DNA from: Bursaphelenchus xylophilus | Taxonomy: Eukaryota > Nematoda > Chromadorea > Rhabditida > Aphelenchoididae | Reading direction: 5' to 3' | NCBI GenBank assembly: GCA_904066235.2 | Contig: CAJFCV020000005.1 | Span: forward strand, 5,017,501 to 5,081,500 | Length of the DNA: 64,000 nt | In this document: positions 36,209-48,413 of the stretch, piece by piece | How the letters are laid out: each line of letters opens with the position of its first letter | Position numbering within the stretch: position 1 is the first letter of the stretch | Position numbers and translations under genes: made by a program | Notes under the pieces: model-generated | Seen by the model: only the letters and a program-made list of their open reading frames with translations | The model's database searches: none | Told to the model about the DNA's origin: nothing

Positions 36209-36410
36209 TCTACTAGTCCTTCCGGAAAGTCGCCGGACGGAAATCGGCGACATGCACTCTGCGAAATCGAAAGTTCACTTTGCACTGTGCAATTTTTGGC
36301 TTTTTGCACTGTGCAATAAGCTTTTTCGAGCTGTCGCTCGCACCCTGAGTTTTTTCGCACAGTGCATGTCGCCAATTTCCGTCCGGCGACTTTCCGGAAG
36401 GACTAGTAGA
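36209..36410. mobile_element. 202-bp palindromic MITE-like element
   Basis: Ends TCTACTAGTCCTTCCGGAAA and complement. Inside are mirrored blocks with GCACTGTGC and CGGCGAC. A decayed copy is at 32193-32378. If CTAGT or TCTACTAGT is a target duplication or part of the repeat cannot be settled here. Confidence 0.75.
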
Positions 36411-36620
36411 ACAAACTATAAATGGTCAATTTATTTGTCGCTTCCTAATATCCTCACAAATCCGACATTCAGAAGTCTCTGAATGATAAATCAAATAGTG
36501 TTTGCGACGTTTCTCAGTTCTCTGGGGTTGATGCAGGGTTACATTAGAAGCTCGATTGATCCAACAACTTTCAATTTTATTTGCAAAGAAAATGAAATAA
36601 AGGAAACATAATAGACAAGA

Positions 36621-39101
36621 TTACCAGCGATCCCAAACACGTGGTTTCTTGGCGTAAAGTTGGTTTTTCGGAACAGGGTACCATCGATGTTCCTTGACCA
36701 AATCAAATTTAATTGTGCTTGGATTGGGGGCAAATGAAATATAAGCAAATACATTGGATCCTTGGAGATGCAGATAAGCTCCGGGCAAGTATAATGTGCT
36801 CTGAAGTGCGGTGCAATACATTTTTCTATCATATATTTCCCAATGCGTTGCATTATAATTCCTTACCAAAGGTCCCGCCTCCGGCCATGCTCTTCCAATA
36901 TTGATGTCATTCACCACTAATTGACCCTTTCCGATGCTTTTAGAGTCAAAATATGTAAAAGTACCGGGCCGATTGTCCGTTTCATTAAGCGAAATTTTGC
37001 CGACATAAATCCCTGGGGCATTCGGAGCATCATTTTTTGCGTATTTTAGGTTTTTCTTGGGTTTAATTCCGCCAATTTTTTTCGTCTGGCATTGATACCA
37101 ATCTTTTATTGGCTCTCCATCTCCAAGAACAGGTGACAATACTCCCTAAAAAGTGTCCATTAATCGTTAAATACTGCTCGCGCTCAGCTCTTTTTAGCCG
37201 ACGTCGCGCGTGAAATTTGGATTCACCGCGCGGAAAGTGCATGTCTTGTGTAAAAACGAGAAATCACTGCAACAAAAGCGAAAAAAACAAAGAAAAATGC
37301 GCAGTGCAAGTGGTCCGAAATTTTGAGCGCGAGTGGCACCTTATAAGTAAGGCCTTACTTTAGTATCAATTCCACGTCTGAAATTGAGACGCCCCAGGTT
37401 CTCAGCGATCAAATACAATCTGCCCTTGGATTTGTTGATCGATTTCAATTGTATGGTCTTATTGTGACATCTTTCCATGCAACAAGGTCCAATAAATCCC
37501 TAAAATACAGTAAATACGTATCGGTCTTCTTACTTGATACTCATCATCGATGAAAAAATAGATTAAATTTCGAAAAGTTTCGATGTGAATTTCCTTGGGG
37601 ATCTTGATAAGGTCGTGATAATAAATGGCGTAGCCCTCGCCTTGCCCAAACTTTTCAAAATTCTGGGGTTCATCCGTTTTCTCACATTTGCTGGTTCCGA
37701 ATTTCATGAAAAAGTCGGGTAAACTGTAGTCAAGGCGATTCAATTCAAGATCTTTGACCTCAAACGCCCTTAAAACGGGATTGAAAATAAATAAACAGCA
37801 AATAAACATCCAACTTTTATGTATATAACAAAAAGTCTTTTAAAAACTACGTACGTATGATTTTCAGGTACCGGCAGTGGTTTTAACAACGGATCCGACA
37901 GATTTCCAATGAATTCCCGTACCCTGAGGTACTTCTCAGTGAGCTGGCCAGCCTCATCAATGGGAGCCCCATAATCGTAAGTGGTTGCAATATATGCATC
38001 GGTCTCTGCCCCACTTGTGAATCCCCAATTTGTTCCTCCATGGATCATATAAAATGAAAACGAGGCATTCAAATCTCGCATCCATTGCATCGTACTGACA
38101 ATGCCATGAATAGATGAATAAACAGGTTTCGGGGAAAGCCAGCCTGCGAACCAGCCAGGGTAGAATTCAGAGTTCACATAAGGGCCTATAATGTGAAATA
38201 CAGTACAATTTAAAATTGAATCTTCTTTACTTCAATGAAACTCACCACATTTGCTGAACCTTCTCTGTGCTTCGAAGTAGTTTTTCACAGAATCAAATGA
38301 TCCGACGGCTCCGAAATCTATGGTAGGAAAGGCCCCTTTGGCCACTCCATTCTTCAAAAATCCATCTCCAGGTCCATCAGTTGTAAAGAGGGGGACTTTG
38401 GTCAATCCGCAGTGTTTTGCATAAGCGACAAGCTCATCCATGTATTTCCTATCTCCCACATAACTCCCATATTCATTTTCTAATTGAATTAAAAGAACGG
38501 GACCATTGGGATACTGTAGTCCTTTGACTTCTTCGGAGATTCTTTTTATCCATCGCTTCGCATGTTCCCAATATCTACAAAAAATGATGACTATATTTGA
38601 TTAAACTTACGGCCCTTCATTTGTTCTGAGTTTAATGTCATCATATTTTAGCAGCCACCAAGGTAATCCACCATGAGTCCACTCCGCGCAGATATAAGGG
38701 CCTATGCGGAGGTTCACATACAACCCGAGTTCTTGAGCAATTTTTATAAATTCAGTTACATTTCGGTCGTAGTCGAAGTTAAAACTGCAAATATTGAATC
38801 AAAATTGACTGTTGATAATCCGCCGATTGTACGTGAATCCTTCAAAATCAACTTACACTCCAGGCGTTTCTTCATGAAAGTTCCAGGCCACATAGATCTG
38901 GGCCACATTTATTCCCATGGCCCTCACTCTCTGCAGCCGATCCCTCCATAGTTCATACGGAATTCGGAAGTAATGTAACTCTCCAGCAATATATTGAAAC
39001 GGTTTCCCATCTAATTCAAATATATTTTTGTCACAATTTATCCGAAAATCCGCAAAAATTGACGGAACAAAAACCAAAATCAGGAGTGGCCACCACATCA
39101 T
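36621..39101 (-). CDS. Beta-galactosidase, glycoside hydrolase family 35 (lysosomal GLB1 type)
   Basis: Removes terminal beta-galactose from glycans in the lysosome or outside the cell. Minus-strand exons: 39101-38857, 38784-38611, 38574-38246, 38185-37855, 37768-37534, 37499-37359, 37145-36621; 659 aa. Signal peptide MMWWPLLILVFVPSIFA. TIM-barrel landmarks in order: FQYIAGELHYFRIP, AWNFHEETPGVFNFD, LRIGPYICAEW, LIQLENEYGSY (acid/base Glu) and VNSEFYPGW (nucleophile Glu), then MIHGGTNWGF. The C-terminal beta domains end with GQLVVNDINIGRAWPEAGP and STLYLPGAYLHLQGSN. All key residues are kept, so it should be active. An acceptor (TTTGTTTAG) lies about 20 bp before the chosen ATG; longer upstream frames lack support. 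Confidence 0.95.
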
Positions 39102-40618
39102 CAATGGGAATGATAAAAGTTCTAAACAAACAGATGGCCGATGTATTTGTTTTGTTGATAGTAGTAATTGCAGAAGGAATCTTTGAGTTTTATTATGCAC
39201 CATGTGACATTACATTATAATTGATAAAAATTGGTTATCAAAGAGGTTAATGAAACAAATCGGTGATTAATGTCACAAAGTCCACAAACATTATAAATAA
39301 TGTTAAACAGCAGACCTTTTTTGTTCATATTGGACTTGAGATCGTCGAAAAGGTCGTCAAAACTGTAAATTTATTCAAATTCATCAAAAATTCTTTTGAA
39401 TTACGGAAAAAATGCTTTGAACTTTCAGTTAAAGCTATTTTCTTGGCGTCAAAAGTGGTAAAACTACAGTTGAGACATAAATCTACGTTTAATCCCTTAG
39501 ATTTTGTAGCAATTCGGCGTTTGTTTTCAACTCTACGAACATGGCATTCATTGGGTGAGTATTCGAATAAGATTTATGTTTATGGGATCACTCGGAATGT
39601 CAGCCCTCAGGGCCTCATAATAAAAAGCCGGGCGGTTCTTTGGAAATATTTGTAAAGTTATTTTAGTATAGTAAATTTGCTATACAGTATGTAATATGTA
39701 TATTATTTTTGGGTTCCTTCAAATTTACTCCCCATAAATTGTAAGTGGTACCACATTAGACTAAGTAATCCACGGGTTTTCAATCTGTCATCGGGATGTG
39801 TTTGGCCCACATTTCCGTTTCAAATCCGTTTAGACTTTTAGGGATCTCAAGGTTAAGAACATTATTCTGTAATCTGATTTCGAGCCCTTCGATGCCTGCA
39901 AGAATAAGCAAAGCACGCATCTCCCGGCTGTTTTTTCTATTGTTTGGTAACTTATATAAATCCCCATAAATTTTGAGGCCATTTCGTCAGCGAGCAAAAG
40001 GTTCGAAGTCCAGTTTTATTAAACCAAAATGTATTTCGGGTTCCGTTGATGTCACTCTCCCTCAATGTCTGATATGTAAATTCCCACTTCCGCCTACATA
40101 AATCATAAGAAACCTTATGGATGAGAAGAACTCGATTCTTCAGGACGTCCAATATTTTATTTCGAAGCCACAAGTTCTGACATTGATGGGGAATGTCACT
40201 TTTCGACACTTTTCCAATCTCCCCCCACCGCTCTATTGTCATGATAAGACCCCTAAGTTGCCCCGCTGGCCGCATCGGCCAACGAATCCCCAAGGAAAGT
40301 TGGAGCGGGCGGGTGTCTTTCGGTCCATCCATAAGTTTATTATGGGATCTGAAGTGGAAAAGATCCGGATCCGGTCAGTGTCCAATCCCGACAGTCCTTT
40401 CTCCTACAATGCAACATTTTAGAGTGCTAACTTTATCACTTTTGAGGTTTCCTTGAGGGAAATCATAAGTTTTGAAACAGCTGTCCGGACAGCTATTCAT
40501 TACGCGGAAGTTTCCAAAAACGATGACCCAATTCCCCCCAGAATACCGTGGTATCTGCAGGATTTGCGGGGAGGAGACGCGTAGCGGGCCCTTTATATCT
40601 CTTTATCTCTTCAGCGCC
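39102..40618. other. Divergent intergenic region, beta-galactosidase to globin
   Basis: About 1.5 kb. Open frames exist on both strands (for example 39263-39655 plus and 39952-40332 minus) but show no domain, signal peptide or splice support, so I leave them out. An acceptor-like CTCTTCAG at 40607-40614 precedes the globin ATG. Confidence 0.45.
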
Positions 40619-42189
40619 ATGTTGGCCGGTGCCGCAGCTCACGTCAGATACACCAAGAAGCGGATCCCACAAATTAATCCCAATTTGACCGGCTCACCGC
40701 GTCGTGTTCGTCGGACAACTGTGAGTTCATTCGGCCCGAAAGTCGATGTTCTTTAGGCGCAAATTCTCCTTGTCATGTCTCACACTTGACGATTTCAGCA
40801 AGGTAGTGAAGAAATTTTTTTCAACGTTTCCATACGTTTTATTTCGATATTAACACCGACATGTTTTACTCTTTCTGTCATCTTTTTGTCAACCTATTAC
40901 AAATATTTGCGTTAATTCTAGTCAAATATAAACTGTATTATAGCAAAGTCCCCAAAAGAACACGCAAAGAAGAGGAAGTGCCGGGCCGATCATTGGCAGC
41001 GATAAGGCCAAGTCATCATCCAACGGGAATAACAACTTCTTGACTGTCCCTTTAGCTGGAACACCGCCGTTGGGAAGGAAACGAGCCGGGTCTGTCCCCG
41101 TCATCAGATTTACTTTGGTATGTCTCGGTTTATCCATTGTAACTAGGAAACCTTCATTTGTAAACACACCGCATTCATTAATTATCGCTCTCTTTAGGCT
41201 GTAGCATGGAGTCTAAAGCCCGACTACATCCGGGCCCTGAAGATAACATGGGATCGGTTATGTGACGTTCCACGTGCCAATTGTCGTGGCATTCTCGGGA
41301 TTATGGAACGGGTTTTCGAGAAATTTGAGTCCGTAAGTCCCCTTATCTATGTTTCACCATCACCTACGAAGAAGGGACCCCCTTTTACAATTGGAATGTT
41401 TTCATACATCTTTTTTATTCTTTCCGAAAGACGATCAAAAAGAAAGAAAACAACATTGTGTAACCGGAAGGAGGTTATTTATAGAATCCAGAAGCAGCTT
41501 ATAGACTCACCTAATCTGATTCTAGAAGGATAAACACATCAAGGAAGTCTTCTATCAAGCAGCTTTCGTTGATTCGATGGCTGACACTCATGGCCGAAGG
41601 CATTCCGACAAGTCGATTGCCACTCTCCGAGATCACATCCATTTCTTCGTATCATTGATATCCCAGGTCATCCATTCGTTGGAGAAACCGACCACGGACA
41701 TTTTCGAACACATTGACAAGATTGGTAAGTGCGCATTCGATTATAACACCAATCCTCAGGTGCCTATCACTACCACATGAAAAAGATCGGCTTCAAAGCG
41801 CAGATGTGGGACACCCTGGGCGTAATATTGGTCGACGCCATTGTTGTGCAGGTAGTTGTGACATCAGAAAAGGTTACGTATTATTGCAGGATTGTGTGCG
41901 CGCTTTCCCAGAAGCGTGTCGAGCTTGGACATTGATGGTCGCAGCCCTGATCGATCGACTACGATCAGCGAAGAAGCAATATGGAGCTCCGGTCAGCCTC
42001 AGACGTTCGACAATGTTCCTTCAACATGACTTACCGTTCCGATGCCCAAGCCCAACCCCCCGATGCCCCTTATCTCCAAGACGACGAGGATCAATGACCC
42101 CAGGCTCCAGTCCTCTGAAAGTCAGCCCGCTTTTGAAGGAACAACATGCTCTAAAACCTCCCCAATCCGCTCCTGCAATAACAAATTGA
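40619..42189 (+). CDS. Nematode globin with N- and C-terminal extensions
   Basis: Heme protein, probably a neuronal or redox/oxygen-sensing globin rather than a bulk carrier. Six exons (40619-40720, 40944-41117, 41198-41332, 41526-41724, 41760-41851, 41890-42189), 333 aa. The globin fold occupies about residues 95-265: helix A LKPDYIRALKITWDRL, a DE region with LRDHIHFFVSLISQVIHSL, helix F IFEHIDKIGAYHYHMKK in which the His of GAYH is the likely proximal ligand, helix G AQMWDTLGVILVDAIVVQDC and helix H EACRAWTLMVAALIDRL. The first about 90 residues are basic and Ser/Pro-rich (SPQKNTQRRGSA), and the last about 70 are Pro/Ser-rich and disordered. Such extended globins are typical of nematodes. 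Member not assigned. Confidence 0.88.
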
Positions 42190-42242
42190 AAGCCGAATAT
42201 ATAACGATGGTGACATACGCATCAGATTGGGTGTCGTGGCCA

Positions 42243-42434
42243 GAAACCGTGATTTCTTGTCTGTTGGGCCTCTAGACAAGAAATGCGCTTGACTGAGCAG
42301 ACAAAAAATATTGACGGGAAGAGCAGGAATTTGCGGAATATTGCGCAATGTTACGCAATTTGACACAAGAATTGCACATTTCTTGCAAGAAATTGCCTCT
42401 AGTCTAGAGGCAACAGACAAGAAATCGCGGTTTC
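42243..42434. repeat. 192-bp inverted-repeat element behind the globin gene
   Basis: Left end GAAACCGTGATTTCTTGTCT through CTCTAGAC; right end GTCTAGAGGCAACAGACAAG through CGCGGTTTC, 33-bp arms with few mismatches. The middle repeats GACAAGAAAT-like and TTGCAAGAAATTG motifs. Fits a small MITE located in the globin 3' region. Confidence 0.7.
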
Positions 42435-42586
42435 ACCCGATTTGTTGTCACCATCCTGATATTCCGTTGTATTTTATGGTTAAACCTCAAACAATCTGCA
42501 CATAATATCATTTATAAAAAACGGTAATATAAGATTAGAACACACATATTGACAATTTTAATAAATTAGACTGACATCTCCAACAT

Positions 42587-45500
42587 TTATGGTAAGAAAT
42601 TGGTTTTGTCAGAAAAAGGGTCGCCCTTGTTTAGAGATTCAATAGCCTTCTCAATCTCCTTGATGTTCTCTACTATCTTTTTGAATCCATTCAGGTGATT
42701 CTTCACGACCTGCTCCCATTTTGCTTTGCTTTGGCCAAGCTTTTCAATTTCTTCGTGGACCCTACAAATAATAGGAACAACTTCTTCGAGCAGTTGTATC
42801 TTCTGTTCTTCGATCTTATTCAAGTCAGTGGATGCTGTCATTCTCTCATGAAGCAATGTATTCTTGATTCTCTCGGCTCCCTTGATGCGACTTTCCTTCT
42901 CCATCACCTAATCCAGTACTAAAATCATTATTGCTAAGACACGTACATTATCATCAAAGGTGTTCTGCTCCGTTTTGACAGCTTCGTATTGTTCCCGGCT
43001 TTCTTGGAGCAATCTTTCATACTCTCCAGTTCTTCTTTTGTCGCTCTCAAGGTCCAATTCATATCCTTCTCTGGCCTAAAATATGTTATTGTTCACGTAT
43101 TACTGTAGTAACCGACAGTTTTCTTGAAAATACTTACCATTTTCAGGTTGACCTGGATATTTTCGTTGTCATTTGCGCATTTATTAATCTGTTTCTCCAG
43201 GTTCTCCAGGCCGAGTTCAGTGATTTTATTCCGAATACCTTCACTGATGGCCCTGATCAATGTTTGATAAGAATGAGCCACATTTCCGCTCATTCCATCC
43301 GTATTCAACTGATCTCTGTTCTTCCCAAATAAGGATAATTCGAACTGCGTGATGGTATCCGGAGAAACTCTTACTTCTCTGGCCATTCCTCCCAATTCCG
43401 AAGCCAATTTCTTAAACTGATTTTGTTTTTCCTGACTGATCTTTTGGAATTGATTCTGTTTCTCGGTGTGTTTCTTGTTCAACGCATCGGCTTCATCTTT
43501 CTTTTCGTTAATCTCTTCGCGCAACTAAACCAGTTATATAACACATAGTACGCCATTTTTTCTCCGGTTGCAATTGGCTATAACTTCTTTATTCTTCGGC
43601 CAAATGCTTACACTATTTTTTCCCTGAATCTTCAGAATCTCCCGTTTTGTTTGATACTAAATGTGTTATAGAAATCCATAAATTCCACATCTTCACGGTG
43701 AAAATAAAAAATCTTTAAAAAATGTATCGGTTAATATATGTGTAGCAAACACTATCCAGAAATCTTAGAATTTGGCAACGCGACATTTGCGGAACTCGGA
43801 AATAAATGTTTAATAAATTCTTGTTTTCACCTCCCTTCTTCAGCTTATCGCGTATTTTGAAACCTATGGGTGTAACGCGTAAAAAAATATGTGTAAATTT
43901 GGAAGCCTTTTGAGGAGATTTCGATTTTCATCCTCACTACATTTTTTTAAAACTTTTACACATTATTTTTCATATAAATTTTTTACACTACATTTTTTAA
44001 TATTACACTTTAAACCAAAAAAAACCTCGAAATATACATGGCCCCCAAACTTCCACAAAAAAAAAATTACACTACATTTTTTGAAATTACACTTTTAATA
44101 CGTCTCAAAATATATATGGCTCCCAAATGTTTTTATAGACCTAAAAATATAGAACAAGTTGAAGAAGGGCGTGAAAACAACAATTTATAAAAGATTTTTC
44201 CCGCATTCCGTAAATGTCACGACAGGTAGAATTTTGCGTAGAATAGTATGGCATCAAAGAAAATCGTCTACTATGAGGTGGAACCCGGAGCGCATAAATA
44301 TGCAAATTTTCAAAATCCGCAGAGTTGCGGCGAAGTTTTAGCCCTAAACAACGGTGAAATATGCCAACAGAAGGAAAGTAAAAAAATTCGAAGGTCACGG
44401 CCGAAATTAAGTAAAAAAAATCCTTTCTTAACGCCTGTAATTTCCGCCAAATGAAAAATCCAAAAACGTCGAAAGGCTTTGAATTGGATTCATCTATACC
44501 CCATTTTAATAACCAAAAAATGTGAACTAAGAATTTTTTATTGTTGTTAATGTTAACTGTGTCTAGCCGATTGGTATAACATATTTGGTATCAAAAAACG
44601 GGAGATTCTGGGGATTAAAGGAAAAAAGAATCTTGAAATTTGGCCCTAGAGGTTAGAGCCAATTCAAAACGAGCCAAAAAATGGCACATCCGCATCAGGA
44701 CATTTCCGGAATTTGGACACTTCCGGAATGGCGGAATAGTGACACTTCCGGAATGGCGGAACAGTGACACTTCCGGAACCGGGGAAAAATCAAAGAAGAG
44801 GCTTAGACCTGCCATCTGAACCATCTGACTGGATTTATTGTTATTAATCTCAAAAATTTTGTTATTTTTTTTCTGATTGTTACTTTTTTCTTAAGTAGTA
44901 GTGTTAAAAAGTAATTTTTCAATTTTTTTCTAAAAATACTCGATTTAGGGGTTTTCGAGGTTGCTGATTTCGAATATCGGGTTCATTTTTTCTGATTGTT
45001 ACTTTTTTCTTAAGTAGTAATGTTAAAAAGTAACTTTTCGAAAATTTTCCAAAAATATTCGATTTAGGGGTTATCGAGGGTGCTGATTTCGAAAATGATG
45101 CTCGTTTTTTTATGATTTTGACTTTTTTGATTAACTAGTAGTGTTAAAAAGTAATTTTTCGGATTTTTTCTAAAAATGCTCGATCGAGGGTGCTGATAAC
45201 GAAAATCGTTTTCATTGCGAAAGGGTCAGCCAGCATTCGTGTCGTGTTTTGTCAAGCTTCTTTCGTCGTCCTCCACGGCTGCCAGAAGTGCCTGATCGTC
45301 AAAATCCGATGGCCGACCTCTTCGAAAATTACGATTCAGAGATCTCAATGCTTCAGTCCGTATATGTCTTTCACTTATCTCAACAGTTTTAACGGCGCCG
45401 AATTCGTCCTAGTTAAGATAAAATCGCCATGGATAATATCGAACAAATATATAAAAACCGTCAAAAACTAAAAAAATGAACATGATTTTCGAAATAGGCA

Positions 45501-46934
45501 ACCTCGAAAACCCCTAAATCGAGTATTTTTAGAAAAAAATTCGAAATATTACTTTTTAACACTACTACTTAAGAAAAAAAAGTAACAATCAGAAAAAAAA
45601 ATAACAAAATTTTTGAGATTAATAACAATAAATCCAGTCAGATGGTTCAGATGGCAGGTCTAAGCCTCTTCTTTGATTTTTCCCCGGTTCCGGAAGTGTC
45701 ACTGTTCCGCCATTCCGGAAGTGTCACTATTCCGCCATTCCGGAAGTGTCCAAATTCCGGAAATGTCGTGGTTCCGGCACATCCAGTAAATTCCTTCCCT
45801 ACCTGAGCACGTCTCTTCAGAAGTGCGCTGGCCTCTTCAGGAGTCATTGGCTGAGCCTCAATCTTCTTCTTCAGATCTTCGGCCTCCTGATTGTGAGACT
45901 CGACCTTTTCTGTTAGACTTTGGCGATCAGATCCAACAGTGTTCTAAAATATCCAAATCAAAACAATCAAGAAAACCAAGACTTATTGCAACTCTAATGC
46001 CTACCTTCTCATTGACTAACTTGTTTAAAACATTTCGTTTTGATTCGGCATCTCTCTCGGCCTGTTCGTTGCGCTTGCTTTGCGTAGACTTCTCAGATTC
46101 GGCAGAAGAAACGGCCGTCTCCTCCTGAACAAAAGGTATTGAACAATTCCTTTACTCACCAAAGCAATCGTTTCCCTGAGCTCCGCCAATCGTTGATTCA
46201 GTTCTTCCAACTCCCTCTCTTCCTCCGTCTGAGCTTCAGCATCTACAATCATCTCGCTGAATGCTTTGTAGACATCCGCAGGATCCTCTCCTTCGTTCAA
46301 TCGACAGCAGTGGATGGTATACGCCGTGATATACTAAACGCCATCAGATAATAAAAGAAGCGACTTACCGCAGACTGATCGCTCTTCTGTTGATTGGAAG
46401 TATTGTTTCCTTCGGCCACTTTAGTAAGCCAATGAAGGGCCTTGAGAAAACTTGGCCAATTGTGCGGGGAATTTACAGTAATACACATCGAAGGTTTGAT
46501 GACATACGGATAATTCAATGTGAGGAAAATTTGAGGGAGCGACTAAAACCATGCTATTTGAATCATCAACGCCCACCTTTTCAATTTCCCTTTCGGCTTT
46601 GAAATTTTTATCGATGCATTTGAGGATAAACTCAAGCCAAGTTCTGAATTCGTTCAATTGCGGATTCCGAAGACTCTTCTCCGAATAGTTGAAACTGGCA
46701 TTTCTTTGTTCAAAAAATCTCATCAATCCCTGAATATCTTCTTCTTTTGTTGGTTTACGAGATGCGGCGATAGAAGGACGTCTGGCAGAGGAACTTTGGA
46801 CGGAAAAACGGGAAAACTCAGCTCTAAAACAACGTCAGAATGAGTCCAAGTAAGTAATAAAAGGAATCAACGAATGCTTACCCAGTAGAAAGCCTTCCCA
46901 TTCCAACGCTCTGTCTTCCAATTGATGGCCTCAT
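42587..46934 (-). CDS. ndc-80: Kinetochore protein NDC80/HEC1
   Basis: Core microtubule-binding subunit of the kinetochore NDC80 complex. Minus-strand exons: 46934-46882, 46823-46577, 46542-46369, 46333-46160, 46124-46005, 45943-45803, 43656-43612, 43524-43138, 43075-42947, 42907-42587; 596 aa, near the 590-640 of the family. The basic N-tail reads RPSIGRQSVGMGRL. The calponin-homology head follows (SEKSLRNPQLNEFRTWLEFI, then SLPQIFLTLNYPYVIKPSM and HNWPSFLKALHWLTKVAEG). The rest is long coiled coil. The ATG directly follows TTTTTTAG at 46935, an ideal trans-splice site, and rad-51 ends only 144 bp upstream. Intron 6 is 2.1 kb and full of repeats; exon 7 is a 45-nt micro-exon (YQTKREILKIQGKNS), phase 0 on both sides. 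Confidence 0.92.
43980..44130. repeat. Short direct repeat in ndc-80 intron 6
   Basis: Two units containing ACACTACATTTTTT, AATATTACACTTT and ATATACATGGCCCCCAAA-like text, roughly 95 bp apart. AT-rich and non-coding. Confidence 0.5.
44569..44629 (+). repeat. Inverted partial copy of ndc-80 exon 7
   Basis: The plus strand here reads ATAACATATTTGGTATCAAA then AAACGGGAGATTCTG, nearly the same as the minus-strand exon 7 with its acceptor (ATAACACATTTAGTATCAAA, then ACGGGAGATTCTG). The match covers about 55-60 bases with a handful of changes; the acceptor AG is GG in the copy. It lies upstream of exon 7 in the transcript, in opposite orientation. Confidence 0.75.
44698..45767. repeat. Fold-back element with internal tandem repeats in ndc-80 intron 6
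   Basis: Arms 44698-44975 and 45487-45767 are reverse complements of about 280 bp. Each arm includes a 24-bp minisatellite (GACACTTCCGGAATGGCGGA plus four bases, two to three units). Between the arms, a unit of about 120 bp (AAGTAGTAGTGTTAAAAAGT and CTCGATTTAGGGGTT) is repeated about three times (44858-45195). The right arm ends 35 bp from the donor of exon 6. Confidence 0.8.
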
Positions 46935-47078
46935 CTAAAAAACACCGAAATCAACCAATTCTATGCAGAAACAAATAAATCAAGGACCAAAACCTCAACA
47001 AAACGGACCAGTTCGATATAAAATAACTAATAAATATATTTCCAAAAAAATAGTTTAGACAGATATACATGTTCGGGG

Positions 47079-48413
47079 TTATTCTTGGGGATCGTCGATT
47101 CCATTGGATGTGATGGAGAAAGTGCATTCAGACTCTGGGAGGCATGGAGAATCATAAATCTTGCAAATTCGATTGGCTCCTTTCCCTTTCCGCAGATAAA
47201 GCCGGGTCGTGGAGCTGTGGGCCATGATATTTCCACCGATCGGCTTCTTCGGATCCGCTTGGAACATTCCTCCACTTCCATCAACTTGGGCGACAACTTG
47301 ATTCGTGATTACAACGGCCACACCGAACTGAAGATAAAGGAATAAAAAGGCTAAGCAATTAATAAGAGTATTCGAAAAGTAGTTACTAACCTCATCCGCA
47401 AGTTTCATCAGTCCCCTCAAAAACTTGGCCAGATGCATTTGTCTAGCGGCCAACTCGCCACGACCAGAGTAATCAGTTCGATACAAAGCCATTGCACTAT
47501 CCACCACCAGAAGAGCATATCTGAAACAGCGAATAATACCATAATATGAAAGTATACCTTGATTCAGACATCATCGCAGCGGCCTGAACCAACAATTGCA
47601 TCTGATGGTCGGTGTTATGGCATCTCGCATAAGCAACATTATCCAGAACATCTTTTGGAGACAATTTAAAACTAAAGGAGCAAAATATTATAAATATTGG
47701 AGTAACCAGCTTACCGATTAGCAACGGATAACAATCTCTCTGGTCTAAATGTGCCTTCAGTGTCAATCCAGAGACATTTTCCTTCAGCACCTCCCATATC
47801 GACTGGTAACTGACAGATTACGGCTAACGTGTGACAAATCTGGGACTTCCCCGTTCTGAATTCGCCGAAAATCTAAAGATCATAACAAATAAAGTAATTC
47901 ACCTCACCTCAGTAATTGAACCCGTTTCGATTCCACCACCAAGTAAACGATTAAGTTCGCGGCTGCCAGTCTCAATCTGAATGATTTCGGATCTCTTTGA
48001 ATGGACGTCAGATGCCGTTGTGAACCCCATAGGTACTAATTTAGCTGCTTCCGTCTGAAAATTTTGACGACAATATAGACACATGAAAACTTACAAAAAT
48101 TTTCTCCGCTTTCTGCTCACTGATTCCTTTAACATTTAGAAGATCCTTCCGAGGTGCATAAACGACACTTTCCACGGTATGAAACCCAGATTCTCTCAGC
48201 TTCCTTAGATCTGTGGCATGAATACCAAATTGCTAAAAATCGTAAAAATAGATACGGTTGATTTTAGCTTACCTCCAACCTTTCGACGAGCATAAACGGA
48301 GAGGCTTCATCTTCTTGTCCGTCAGTCAATTCATCCGTCAGAAGATGGGTAGCTTCGACTGCAGTCTTCTGAGCTCCTCGAGATTTCTGAGTTTGCTTCT
48401 GTTGTTGGGCCAT
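47079..48413 (-). CDS. rad-51: Recombinase RAD-51
   Basis: Strand-exchange ATPase of homologous recombination in the nucleus. Minus-strand exons: 48413-48273, 48232-48095, 48054-47908, 47872-47715, 47671-47558, 47520-47391, 47327-47079; 358 aa (human 339). The N-terminal helix-hairpin-helix part has [20 protein letters not shown] and [13 protein letters not shown]. Walker A is GEFRTGKS, Walker B is [10 protein letters not shown]. The polymerisation motif of RAD51 is GFTTA. L1/L2 region and C-end [20 protein letters not shown], then [11 protein letters not shown], are intact. The start gives [15 protein letters not shown]. First gene of a presumed two-gene operon with ndc-80. Confidence 0.97.

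Noticed and set aside
39263..39655. 130-aa plus-strand frame between beta-galactosidase and globin
   Set aside because: Lysine/phenylalanine-rich translation without domain, signal peptide or acceptor; likely chance in AT-rich sequence.
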